A stretch of DNA of 11,964 bases from Cephalothrix spiralis (GCA_032353305.1 JAUCNG010346622.1:1-11964); one strand, 5' to 3'. Positions 1-8,817 are shown, counted from the first letter of the stretch. Notes: a model not told the origin generated them from the letters alone. Numbers and translations are program-made.

Positions 1-992
1 ACTCTTGATTTTGAGATTGTAATTGAAAGAATTCCCATACTTGGTCTTTGTATACTTTTATCTCATTATCTTTCTCAACTATTATTTGGTGAAGACGCTG
101 CTCCAAATCTTTTGCTACTTCTATTTCAAAGGCGAGAGTTTTTTCTTTTGTCTCAGCGTAATTTTTTGAGAGAACGAGCTCATAGTTAGCCTTTGCTAGA
201 TCATCGTTTATTGTGTTAAGATCTTGTACACTACCTTCTAGGTCTGCTATGATTCCCTCTTTCTGCTCATAGTTGATCTTACCCAGCTCAGAGAGGTTCA
301 TAGTTACATGTTGAATTTTTTCTTCAAGTTTAACTATGATTCCCTCTTTTTGTTTGAGTTGGGATCTGAGAGATTTGAGTTCTTTTTTGGCTTTGGTAAG
401 ATTTATGTTCTCTGTGCTGTCCTTTTGTGAACCTTTACCTTTTTGGCTTATATTGCTCACCACAGAAGCAGATTGTGTTTCAGTTTCCACGCTATTGCTA
501 GCTTCGGGTACATTCTGCTGTTGCTCTATGGCTAGCAATTTGCGCTTGGTTTGGTTCGGATCAGCGAGTTATCTATACCGGTATCATCATTTTCCCCTTT
601 GTCATCAGAATCTTCATCATTTTCAGGGGTTTTTCCCTCATTCAGGTTTTTTCCCTCATCATAGTCATCTTCATAATCAAGTTTTTCTAACTCAGCATCT
701 GAGTAGAGTAACTGTTCATCTTCAACTGAGTCTGTCTTAGTAAGGCTGTCTATTTTTGCAGCAAGCTCAGAGTCAGTAAAGTCACCTGTCATGCCAGGCT
801 TATCAATGTTATCAATATCATGTGACTGTGACTGCGAGGCAGAATGAGATTTATTTTTTTTGCTAGAAATTTTCTTGCGATCTCTATCGCCTGTGATTCT
901 TCTAGCTCCTTCATTTTTGATGTTTTACTTATAGTTCTAAGACTACGTCTTTCAGTGTCATTATAAGCCTCTTTATCTGTGTTATCACCCAT
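1..992 (-). pseudogene. Frameshifted retroelement ORF1/gag-like coiled-coil protein, 5' part (runs off left edge)
   Basis: I do not recognise the exact family. The first true ATG is at 992-990 (residues MGDNTDKEAYN); it has A at -3 and G at +4. About 25 codons later the frame must shift near the five-T run at 914-918 (plus strand) to enter a frame open from about 924 to 532. That frame has a basic, Ser/Gln-rich stretch and then an acidic segment (DAELEKLDYEDDYDEG, then NDEDSDDKGENDD). It ends at a TAG (534-532). A second shift between 571 and 534 enters a third frame, open to base 1. The last ~175 residues are Lys/Glu/Leu-rich, coiled-coil-like, and contain a 29-residue internal repeat (QKEGII twice, at about 247 and 334). 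Both breaks behave as loss of one base. An acidic middle plus coiled coil fits ORF1 proteins of non-LTR retrotransposons, but a host gene with assembly errors is possible. No zinc knuckle, esterase or reverse transcriptase is in view. Confidence 0.55.
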
Positions 993-1094
993 TTTTGTTT
1001 TTCTTGGTAGGTAATCAGAACAAAGAGATGTTTTTGGGATGATATTCAAAATGGTTTTTATGTGTGAAATTTGAATTTTTATGGAACAAAAATC

Positions 1095-1108
1095 ACATAT
1101 ATATAAAG
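1095..1108 (-). promoter_or_regulatory. TATA-like box upstream of the minus-strand ORF
   Basis: The minus strand reads TTTATATATATGTG here, about 105 bases upstream of the ATG at 992. It could be a core promoter element for that ORF, but TA-rich strings are common in this AT-rich DNA, so this is weak. Confidence 0.2.
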
Positions 1109-1252
1109 AATACTTCCCTTTAAAGATATTTAATCAGCTTTCATGTGTTGTATTCTTTTCCTTTAGTCGATTAATCTGGATTTATTTGATTATTTTTTCC
1201 CTCGATTGCAAAGCGAACTACCCGGAAATCGGAACCGGAAGTATTCTCAGCT

Positions 1253-1304
1253 ACTAGCCACTAGTTGGAAAATATGCAACTAGCCACTAGTTGGAAAATA
1301 TGCA
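1253..1304. repeat. Perfect 26-bp tandem duplication (2 copies)
   Basis: Two identical head-to-tail 26-bp units (1253-1278 and 1279-1304) contain CCACTAGTTGG and end in ATATGCA. They follow a locally GC-richer stretch (about 1200-1250, CCCGGAAATCGGAACCGGAAG), which may be the 5' end of the minus-strand element. Perfect identity suggests a recent slippage or repair event. Confidence 0.85.
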
Positions 1305-1957
1305 ATAAAGAGTCCATCTATTATTTACATTTCATTGAAGATCTATACATCATCAAATATAATTTAAGTTTTTAAAAACTCAAAAATTCTTTTCACCAAG
1401 CCATGACACATTTACAGAACATATGACACATGTATACAGTATATTGTGGCATTGTGGGTTATCATGTATATATTTTCACTGTATTTATATTATTTATAAA
1501 GTGCTTGTTTTTATTAAATTTGTTAATCAGAAAATAGCTGCACAGCAAATGTTATGTAATTTTAAGATATCCGATGTAAAATAAACTTTATACTATACTA
1601 TACTATCACAGAGCAGCCAGCCAATTATTGCTTTAAAAAATTCACTTTCAGTTCGAAATCTCATACCGGTAATACTTTTTGACTTTGTTCATTAAAATAT
1701 TGCCGTCCTCCTCAAACGATTCTTATTCTCATAAAATTTAATAAAAAATTTATTAAAAGATAGAAAATGGGCCAAAATTTTTCTTGCCTCGCGAAGTTCT
1801 GTAATGATATATGTAATGCGTGTAAAAGTGAAAAACTTGATTGATTAGAGTTTCTTTAATGAGTTTTTTATTTGTAACCATGGGAATATACTATAGATAA
1901 TCCTTGAATAATATTATTAAATGTTTAGCTCAAATTGTATTTTTTTCATGACCACAG
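1305..1957. other. AT-rich spacer, no gene seen
   Basis: Noncoding by inspection. It contains a short TACTA microsatellite (1589-1606, about 3.6 units), a repeated ATGACACAT word (about 1402-1430), and isolated AATAAA strings with no gene attached. No open frame of note and no structured RNA was recognised. Confidence 0.6.
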
Positions 1958-2053
1958 GACCAAGATCATCCAGCTAAAATCCGACGATCATTCCGAAGCA
2001 TGGTTAATCGATCTGTGTTATGCATCACGAAAAATAAAATGGCCATGTTGTAG
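1958..2053 (+). CDS. Exon-like open segment inside the repeat copy (speculative)
   Basis: A pyrimidine-rich tract and ACCACAG precede base 1958, and TAG|GTATTG follows base 2053, giving a 96-base candidate exon that enters and leaves in phase 2. It is open in that frame, with residues including SDDHSEAWLIDLCYAS. The same plus frame at the related repeat (about 6367-6466) reads DPDEAWLIDVSYASGGG, so the amino acids are similar. Its outgoing phase fits the exon candidate at 5303. Because the region is repeat-derived, this may be chance or an exonised transposon; no transcript evidence is available. Confidence 0.2.
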   Translation, partial: DQDHPAKIRRSFRSMVNRSVLCITKNKMAML

Positions 2054-2241
2054 GTATTGTTTAGTAAAGAGTCTATTTCAAACTGTTTCACACTGTATTT
2101 TTCAAATAGCTTTTTAAAGTGGTATCAATAGAAAGTCTCTTAAGATGCACTTAAATATGGTTGCTACATAATATTTTGTCAGAATCTTAATTTTTGTACC
2201 ATTAACCTGTAAAGTTGGATTAATTGTTTTAAGATACACTG
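1958..2241 (+). mobile_element. Truncated, diverged copy of the repeat found at 5701-6692
   Basis: This region matches the right-hand part of the element at 5701-6692. A 33-bp block at 1995-2027 agrees with 6398-6430 at 31 positions; a 14-bp block at 2041-2054 (GGCCATGTTGTAGG) equals 6437-6450; and ATTAACCTGT AAAGTTGGATTA (from 2201) parallels 6651 onward. It ends in ACACTG followed by TA, matching the terminal inverted repeat of the other copy. About 55 bp between the shared blocks are missing here, and no left end was found, so the copy is 5'-truncated and older. Confidence 0.6.
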
Positions 2242-2500
2242 TAAATGAGAATATTTTATCAACTCTTAATTGTGCAAATAGGTAAAGAGCAAATAATGTA
2301 TACATCCAAGTTCCGGGAAAGTCCGTTAATTTGTAACGGGATTTTCGTGCCCATTGGGCAGATTGAAATTTTAGGACCTGTGGGTTAATCAATCTGTCTC
2401 ATTTGTTTATTATGAACATACATGTATTTGCACCAAGATCATGCACTTTAGTTCCTTCGAATGATCACAAGCCTTAAAATGATTCATAATCAAGTCGAAA
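2242..2500. other. Spacer between repeats
   Basis: AT-rich sequence with no coding signal. The minus-strand open stretch at 2114-2392 has no family-like features and overlaps the repeat copy, so I do not treat it as a gene. Confidence 0.5.
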
Positions 2501-2502
2501 TA

Positions 2503-2876
2503 CAGTGTGTCCCAATATTATGGAAAACAGCCAGATGACGTCATATTGTGACTTAATTATGAATATTTTCAAAAAATACACATTTGAGAACATGGTCTAC
2601 TCTCCCGAATCAAACAGATTTGGTGCAGATCGGTTAATAACTAAGGGAGCTACGATGATTCTACCGAAAATCACATACTAAATCGAGAGAATGCTATTTT
2701 CATGCACTCTTAAATTAACCTGGGATATTTCCAGTGCATTATAATTTTTGAATAAAAAATTGAAAAGTCACAAGAAATTGATGTAGCTCAGTTGTTGTTA
2801 GACAGATTGCACCAAATTTGTTTTATTTGAAAGAAAAGAACATGTTCTCTCAAGTGATCACTAGAGCGACACCCTG
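2503..2876. mobile_element. Fold-back MITE-like element with TA flanks
   Basis: The left end reads TA|CAGTGTGTCCCAATATT. The right end reads GCGACACCCTG|TA, whose reverse complement starts CAGGGTGTCGC. The ends are therefore inverted and flanked by TA, the target duplication of Tc1/mariner-type elements. Longer inner arms also pair: about 2581-2653 against 2783-2855, sharing AGAACATG, AATTTGGTGCA/GATTTGGTGCA and GAGCTAC in inverted order. The left arm is about 55 bp longer than the right. At 374 bp with no ORF, it is a non-autonomous element. A TGACGTCA palindrome (2536-2543) sits in the left arm. Confidence 0.65.
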
Positions 2877-3340
2877 TATAACGTTATCTCATCTGTCTGG
2901 TTCCTTTTTATTGGTTTTTGGTATTGGTATTGATTTTTTTAAATATTATCGGTCTCAGCCTTACTTTTTGAACTATTTTTGGTTTCTTAATTTGTGATCT
3001 GTTGCAACAAAACTCTAAAATTTGAAATGTTACAATTTTCAAAGATTCTCCAGGCTCCTGGAGCTATAGAAGACTAGTATTTACTTCCAAAATCAATGTT
3101 TTTAACTCATGCCGGAAATTAAGTCTCGGCAAATTGGAGTCTGCATTTAAATCAGACATTATTATTTTGCAAACCACGTTTTACTTCTGAAAACAAGCCT
3201 TGGTGAATCACCTTTTAAATACGATTTTTTCAAGGCATAGCGTAAATGTTATTTTTGTCATCAAATTTGATTGCTCTAAGTCTAACTAACAACGGCCATT
3301 TCCTTTAATTTACAGTACACTATTATGTAGGGAAAATCGA
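2877..3340. other. AT-rich spacer
   Basis: No gene, RNA or clear repeat family seen. There is minor local repetition (GGTATTGGTATTG, about 2919-2932). Confidence 0.5.
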
Positions 3341-3369
3341 GCAACAAATATTTGTTGCAACAAATATTG
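3341..3369. repeat. 18-bp perfect palindrome with an overlapping direct copy
   Basis: GCAACAAATATTTGTTGC (3341-3358) is a perfect palindrome, and GCAACAAATATT begins again at its last two bases. Function unknown; it may be a small repeat end. Confidence 0.6.
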
Positions 3370-4795
3370 ATAATTCTAAAAAGTAGCTTGTAGCGTAAAA
3401 ATAATGGGACCAACCATATAGGTAACCAACCATCTTGGAATTTAAATTAAAGAATGAATGTTTCTCTTACAATGAAAAGTTTGAATAACAACATTTCGCC
3501 AACACACCTGCCACACAGGGCCTATTTTTTAAATGCATTCGAACCAAAATAATCGATTTAATCTTTTTTTGGGATAATAAACCAGGTTAAACACATGCAA
3601 ACTCTTATCGCTTTTTATTATGAGAAAGCTTTGACTATAGACATCTCAAACTTCAGAGTGTGGACAGGGGAAGACCTACCTGGAATTTTTTTATTATCCA
3701 TTTCTTTTTTTAATATTTCGAAAAACATATTTCAAAAATTCATTTCCTTGTTCGCCATTTGCAATGCTATAAAACCAACTGAGACAGATAATTCGGTTTT
3801 CAAATTAAGTTATCATTATATTTGAGTAAAAATATATCGATTATTTTATAAAAAGCATTGAATCACTTATTTTAGTCAATCTTAGCACAATTGCGGTGTA
3901 TTTAATTTTTGTCAATATTTTGGGATTAAATTGCATTGCAGAATAAATGTGTGCTGCCACTAGTAGTATATTACTTCAGTTAGACCATCTAGTCCATGCA
4001 TGCTCATGATGATTAAAGAACAGAAAATTTCGACCAACGACGTTTGCGGCAAACAAATTTTAAATTTTCGAAAATTTCATCGATGGAAATCAATTATTTC
4101 ATTAAAAAAAACATTTCTCGAAATTAAATACCTGACTGTATAATTCAGGAATCGCAATATTAAATATTGAGCGATAAGTCTGATCAATCAAGTACAGCAA
4201 TAGAGGGGTCGGAATCAAAGTTAACTTTCGGACAATTTGACTCTCAATTTTCCATGTTTTTAACTTTAAGTTTGACTTTCAATTTAATTAACTTTAATAG
4301 GCTAAATAACCTTCGCAACAATATAACCCTGTTGACGTATTTGGTCTCAAACACCACTCTAAATTCTTTTAATTTTCTGTATTTTCAAGAAATGGAATTG
4401 TTGGTACGAAATCGATTTTGGACTTATTATTGCTTTCATATAGCCTACCACATGAATCTGGTATTGTTATTGCGGTTATTTTCTGAACTAAACATCATTT
4501 CATTTCTAGCATTCTCTCTATTATGATTAGTTTTACAGATTTTGTATAGGGCGCAGTGCAGCATATAAACAGGATCAATATACATGTATGTCATAATTTA
4601 GTATATCCGCGTAAGAACTTTAAATCATCCCAGGATTTAAATGATTTAATCAGTGAACAAATAAAAAATATCTCATAAAATGCCCCTCTTCATTTTGCAA
4701 AAGAAAAATTTTCAAGTTAAGGCCGTGCCATTGACTTTTATAAAGGGAACAGAGCATGGGTCTTTAAGTTTTCCTAACAGTTCAGAAAGTGTTCT
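3370..4795. other. Long AT-rich spacer without a supported gene
   Basis: Two short plus-strand frames lie here (3595-3825 and 4167-4526), but both are Leu/Phe/Asn-rich, as expected from AT-rich DNA. The second has no ATG start (it begins at TTG), and neither has a clear splice or promoter context. Around 4230-4310 a degenerate repeated word, TTTGACTYTCAATTT, helps keep that frame open. A perfect palindrome, AAATTTTCGAAAATTT, lies at 4062-4077. Confidence 0.5.
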
Positions 4796-4895
4796 AAAAT
4801 GTCATAGATTTTTGATGAATTCTTCAAATTCCATGAAAGTTTCCCAAAATGTCCTAGAATTTTGATGCATTCATAAAATTTCATGAACATATCAG
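4796..4895. repeat. Imperfect tandem duplication, two 50-bp units
   Basis: Units 4796-4845 and 4846-4895 both start AAAATGTC, continue with TAG, a T-run, GATG and ATTC, and end in CATGAA plus a short tail. By eye they agree at roughly 80 percent of positions with no indels. Confidence 0.7.
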
Positions 4896-5302
4896 AATTA
4901 ATAGGCTTCAAATCGAGTTTATAACCATTGGATTTCAAAAAAATTCCCTCATTTAAGAATCCGCAAAAAATGACAGTTTTTTACCTTAAATGGTATAGAA
5001 ATTGATCCATCATCCGTAAGATACATAAAAACCCTATCATTCTATACTGGTCGGTGCCACCAACTCCTGAAAGTGTTTCGAAGTATGAAATTAAAAAAAA
5101 TTCCGGCCTAGCGAACATAAACAGTTTTTCGGTACAAAATTCTGTATTGTTTCGACTTCTTGTCTAGGAATTTGTCCTAAAATTTTAAATGCCCCGCCTC
5201 CCCCTCCCGCTGAGACGCATGTGTAAGAATTTTTTGACACTCTGTTTGGTCCTTTAATTATTTTTGTTTGTTATGTAATTATTTTTTATTATTTATTTGC
5301 AG
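4896..5302. other. Spacer / probable intron upstream of exon candidate
   Basis: Noncoding by inspection, with a short C-rich patch at about 5190-5208 (GCCCCGCCTCCCCCTCCCGC). The last 40 bases are T-rich and end in TTGCAG, acting as the acceptor tract for the candidate exon at 5303. Confidence 0.45.
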
Positions 5303-5388
5303 AGCAAGAAGAAACAGCAGGGTGCAACGTGACTACAGTCCTGGAAATGTCATTTCGACCAAAATGTCGTGGAAAATTGAAACAATAG
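5303..5388 (+). CDS. Candidate internal coding exon, unknown protein
   Basis: A long T-rich tract ending ATTTATTTGCAG precedes base 5303, and ATAG|GTAAGATC follows base 5388; both match animal splice consensus well. The 86-base segment is open in one frame. It enters in phase 2 (one base completes a codon), encodes 28 codons including RRNSRVQRDYSPGN and MSWKIETI, and leaves in phase 1. This phase fits the next exon candidate at 10265, with a ~4.9-kb intron that contains the mobile elements below. The residues are polar and basic, with no recognised domain. Two of the three frames contain stops, so the open frame is modest evidence; a noncoding RNA exon is possible. Confidence 0.4.
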
Positions 5389-5700
5389 GTAAGATCCTGG
5401 AATTTTTTCAATAAAATGTTGTCCGGGCCAAACTATTTTCGTTGGGTTGTGAAACATGTGGGCAAGAATGGATTGGGCACCCTGAACAGAGATAATTAAC
5501 AAAATGTTAGGAATCTTAGTACACGTCAAAAGCTAATCAATAATATTAATTATTCTTAGAATATTTCTAATACATGTAAATAATTGAATTATAATCAGAA
5601 AAATTTAAACAACCGTTTATGATAAGGCTGACAACTTGTCATTATTATTTATAAGGTTGAATTAAAAAAGTAGAAACAATGATACATCATACATTATATA
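5389..5700. other. Spacer / probable intron
   Basis: AT-rich, no gene or repeat family recognised. It ends in the TA (5699-5700) that flanks the transposon. Confidence 0.5.
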
Positions 5701-6692
5701 CAGTGTGACCAAAAAAAGGTAATCCAACTTGACATGTAGTTGTAAATGGTGCGAAAACTTGGGATTCCGTGAAAATATTATGTTGCCACTATTTATATGA
5801 CACTATTTGCCTTTCTAAGTGATACCACTTAAAGTGAACTAGTGAAGACAGTACGAAATCATTATTTCCAAGTTTTAAAAAATTACAAAAAATGAAATTG
5901 TAGACTACAATTTTAAATGTATGTAATATCGATCAAAAGTGGGGTTTTAAGCTTTCTACTGACACCTCGCATTGCGGTAGCGCCAGATATATAACCGTCG
6001 CAGTGGTGACGGAAGAGGGGGGCGGCCCCCTACATATTTTTGATACAGAAATCGTGGATGCTCTCGATATAAATAGCAAAACCCAAATAATTTATTCTTG
6101 TGTAAAGATCCAAATATAAATAATGCTCCACCTCCTGAACCAACCCCTGTCGGGGCGCTGCTCGTACGAGGCCCTTCGATCTCACGCTTTATGTTAAGCC
6201 CCTCATCTCACAAACGTTCCGGCACCGCTGATATCACGTTGAAAACCTCATGTAATCGAAAATTTTCAAGAATGAGTTCCCGATGTGATCGAAAGTTTCC
6301 AAAATTTTAAATATGAATCAGTTTACAATTGAAAAGTGTAAACTGAGGATCATCATTGAAGATCAAGTTCAATCTTGAGTTACGCAATGATCCAGATGAA
6401 GCATGGTTAATCGATGTGAGTTATGCATCAGGAGGAGGCCATGTTGTAGGTTTTGGTGAATTTGGTTAAATTTTTTGTCAGTCTTTTTCATAATGTTTTA
6501 AAAATTGGAAAAAATTGATTTCATACTATCTTTCTCAAATAGCTCGTATTTAGGTAAGCTTGACGCTAGTGCTCTATTTTTATTGTATTGACAGAAAGGC
6601 AAATATAGATGCCCTTAAATGGAGGCTACACAATTCTAAGTTTTCGCCCCATTAACCTGTACAGTTGGATTACCTTTTTTTGGGACACACAG
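5701..6692. mobile_element. Decayed Tc1/mariner-type DNA transposon, ~1 kb, inverted ends
   Basis: The left end is TA|CAGTGTGACCAAAAAAAGGTAATC. The right end, read on the minus strand, is TA|CTGTGTGTCCCAAAAAAAGG followed by TAATCCAACT. Similarity between the ends continues for about 100-115 bp (5701-5816 against 6593-6692), including GCGAAAACTT and TTTGCCTTTCT on both arms. The TA flanks and CAGTGTG-type ends fit the Tc1/mariner superfamily. At 992 bp it is somewhat short for an intact mariner, and no transposase with a DDE/DDD pattern was recognised inside. It contains the decayed minus-strand frame described separately and is related to the repeat at 1958-2241. Confidence 0.7.
5956..6450 (-). 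pseudogene. Degenerate reading frame inside the transposon, protein unknown
   Basis: On the minus strand one frame runs from about 6450 to a TAG at 5958-5956 with only three internal stops (about 6424, about 6308, and a TGA at 6210-6208). The TGA sits where CGA would give Arg between PERL and DEGL, which looks like CpG decay. Residues include SINHASSGSLRNSRLNLI, then REIEGPRTSSAPTGVGSGGG and LYREHPRFLYQK. The locally higher GC content and coding-like composition contrast with the flanks, suggesting a former protein gene carried by the element. I do not recognise the family, and it does not look like a mariner transposase. The plus strand across 6367-6466 is also open, so strand assignment is uncertain. 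Confidence 0.35.
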
Positions 6693-7265
6693 TATATTTG
6701 TAGATTCCTAATATTTTCAATTGGGACGATTTTGAAATAATATTTCTGCTAGTGCACAGAATTAATGGAATATTATATTTTCAAGTTCTACATCAATTAA
6801 AACGTTTTGTTTTACTGAGATCTGCTCCCGCAAAGAATGCAGTTGTTATTCTCTTATCATATCAAGTCCTTTGAAATCATCGCGTGGCAGCGCCGCCCGA
6901 AACCGTGGGTGCTCGTTGATCATGCACCTGTGCACCCCCAACAAAAATGTCGTTGGTGCTTTTCATATAAAGTACACTCCCAATAATTAGTATATTTTTT
7001 GAAATATTCTAGTTAACGGTCATTAATTTTTTGGGGACTATTTCAGCTATATTTCATATCTGTCATGTAACAGTGTAACTTTGATAACGTCAAATAAAGA
7101 CGTTAATTCAGTTTCTACATTCTTTACGTGTTGAGTCTATGGTCTAAACCTTGTGTTTATCTACATTTACTTTTGGATGGATAATCTCTCGACTCAACCA
7201 CACCCCACCCCCTTCCTCCCGGTGCATCCACCCTTTCCCAGACTTCCGCTTTGCCTGTTGCGAGG
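6693..7265. other. Spacer with a small hairpin
   Basis: No gene seen. TAACGTC (7085-7091) and GACGTTA (7099-7105) form a perfect 7-bp inverted repeat around the loop AAATAAA. Around 6905-6945 a GTGC/GCAC-rich stretch (GTGGGTGCTC ... GTGCACCC) could also pair. Confidence 0.5.
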
Positions 7266-7274
7266 TATATAAAG
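7266..7274 (+). promoter_or_regulatory. TATA-box-like sequence after a C-rich tract
   Basis: TATATAAAG follows a C/T-rich stretch (about 7197-7253) that is unusual for this window. The ATGs downstream (7281 and 7340) open frames of only 17 and 29 codons, so no gene is supported. It may be a cryptic or decayed promoter. Confidence 0.2.
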
Positions 7275-7519
7275 TTGAGAATGGCCACTTTTCTGAGCTT
7301 CCTGGCTTTGAAAAAAACAGAGTATAGTCCTTTGTGAACATGAGGAAAGAAGAAACATTTCAAAATCTTTCTTTCAGAAACCTGTGCAAAACAAGGACTG
7401 ACCATAAATGGAAAATTATTGTAAAATAGTATACATCTTCCAGAAGGCAACAAAATATATGTCAGGATATCCAGGTAATTATTTATATTACATCATGATA
7501 AATAAAAATCCGGAAATGA

Positions 7520-7693
7520 TGCACGTCTTAAATATTAACAAGGAAAAGATAATTTTTAAAAGGAAGGTTGAAAAGTCAAAATCAAAGTTCCAATGTATAA
7601 AGAGGTAAAACGTTAAAATGTAAAAAAAATTATAAAAAGTTCAAATGAAAGATTAAAAAAAGTCAAAAACTCGAAAATAAAAGTAAAAACTCC
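7520..7693. repeat. A-rich, strand-asymmetric cryptic repeat
   Basis: The plus strand is dominated by A with recurring AAAAGTCAAAA / AAAGTAAAAACTC words and few C or T runs. It keeps a plus frame open (7408-7608) without coding character. It could be an eroded A-rich tail or simple repeat. Confidence 0.45.
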
Positions 7694-7729
7694 TTACAAA
7701 ATTTAACCCTCTGTAGTTAAATTTTGTAA
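7694..7729. repeat. Perfect 14-bp inverted repeat (hairpin)
   Basis: TTACAAAATTTAAC (7694-7707) and GTTAAATTTTGTAA (7716-7729) are exact reverse complements separated by the 8-base loop CCTCTGTA. It could be the core of a small fold-back element or an RNA stem, and it is too short for a typical animal pre-miRNA. Confidence 0.75.
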
Positions 7730-8399
7730 TGTCTTTATATATACCATTAAGCAACAAATATTGAGTTTTCAGTATTTGTTTTGGATTTATTACCTGTTGA
7801 CACGCGAATAAATTGAATTTTAATGAAAACGTGCTGAACTTTGTTCTCGCAAATAAGATTTAATTACTGCAAGAGCTTAAAGATTCATTAATTATCTTTA
7901 TCATTGATATTTTATGAGTTTTTTGTTTCCTGCCTACTTTTGGAAATAAAAGGTTGAAAGAATTATGTTAAAATATAAAATCTTTTTAACATGCTATAAC
8001 TTCATTTGGGTATAGCTTGGTATTGAAATATTTTTCATTTTGAATATGATTTATATTCTTCAATCAATGATAGAAAACGACTCCTGGTTAAATATATCAA
8101 TCATCCATTATAATTGAAAATATTAGTATCGATCTTAAACTAATTTTCGCTGTTCACTTCCTGTTTTGCATGAGTAAATACCTCTTTTTCTGAAACTGTG
8201 CATAAATAATAGAAGTTGTGTAAAAAAAATATAAATCTAGAATAGTTTACTTCATAGAGTACAAAAATCAAGAAATGTCCTCGCTTACCTCGGCTCGATT
8301 TACAAATATGATCAGTGTTATTGATAGCAGATTGAATTTTTTATATCCTACTTTGTGATCAGGCTTGGCCTGAATTGTGAAGACCATGTGAAGCATTCC
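7730..8399. other. AT-rich spacer
   Basis: No coding frame, RNA gene or repeat family recognised. Confidence 0.55.
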
Positions 8400-8405
8400 C
8401 TATAA

Positions 8406-8811
8406 CAGGCCTCATAGTTCTCCTAAAATCTTAGGATATCCTAAAATATGACCATTCCTTCTAAAATTACCGTTACTAAATTACCATTTCTCGTAAAATT
8501 GCCGTTTCTCCTAAAATCCTATTATTTCTCATGAAAATGGTGTAAAAATAGAAAACAAGTGACAAAACAAGGCTTATTTGTGCAAAGGTGCGTGCCACAA
8601 ATGAAAAAGTTATTATAACTTATAGAGTCTCTTGATGAATTATATGCATAGATTAAATTGATTTTTTGTAAAACAAAAATATTTTGATTGTAAAATCTCA
8701 TAAATTGGCTAGAAAATCTCAAAAAAATATTCCTCAAAAATCTCCTAAAATTAAAAAATAAGTCTCCTAAAATCCTAAATTGAGATAGAAAAAATGACTA
8801 TATGAGGCCTG
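8406..8811. mobile_element. Non-autonomous DNA transposon (hAT-like?) with intact TIRs and target duplication
   Basis: The element begins CAGGCCTCATA (8406-8416) and ends TATGAGGCCTG (8801-8811), a perfect 11-bp terminal inverted repeat. It is flanked directly on both sides by CTATAA (8400-8405 and 8812-8817), an exact 6-bp target-site duplication. It is 406 bp long and contains no transposase. Near the left end is a degenerate minisatellite (8418-8520) built on TAAAATTACCGTTTCTCC-like units. TCTCCTAAAAT recurs near the right end in the same orientation (8741, 8763). The CAGG...CCTG ends resemble hAT elements, but hAT target duplications are usually 8 bp, so the superfamily is uncertain. The minus-strand open stretch at 8522-8737 lies inside it and is not a gene. 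Confidence 0.8.
8418..8520. repeat. Degenerate minisatellite inside the transposon
   Basis: Successive units start at about 8462, 8477, 8494 and 8512, spaced 15 to 18 bp apart, each TAAA(A)TTACCGTTTCTCC-like. Two further CCTAAAAT words lie at 8422-8429 and 8440-8447. Unit length drifts, so the array is old or gene-converted. Confidence 0.65.
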
Positions 8812-8817
8812 CTATAA

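Noticed and set aside
336-740. 134-codon plus-strand open frame
   Set aside because: It lies opposite the minus-strand coiled-coil/acidic ORF; its Ser/Phe/Leu/His-rich composition is what the antisense of Glu/Lys-rich codons gives.
914-918. Programmed -1 ribosomal frameshift as explanation for the minus-strand frame change
   Set aside because: The A-run lacks a proper slippery heptamer (the second codon would not re-pair), no clear downstream structure was seen, and a second unrelated break follows; mutation or assembly error is simpler.
4167-4526. 119-codon plus-strand open frame
   Set aside because: Begins at TTG and not ATG, is dominated by Leu/Phe/Asn/Ser from AT-rich DNA, and part of it is a degenerate repeat; no promoter or splice context.
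7266-7430. Gene downstream of the TATATAAAG at 7266
   Set aside because: The ATGs downstream give only 17- and 29-codon frames and no convincing splice donor extends them.
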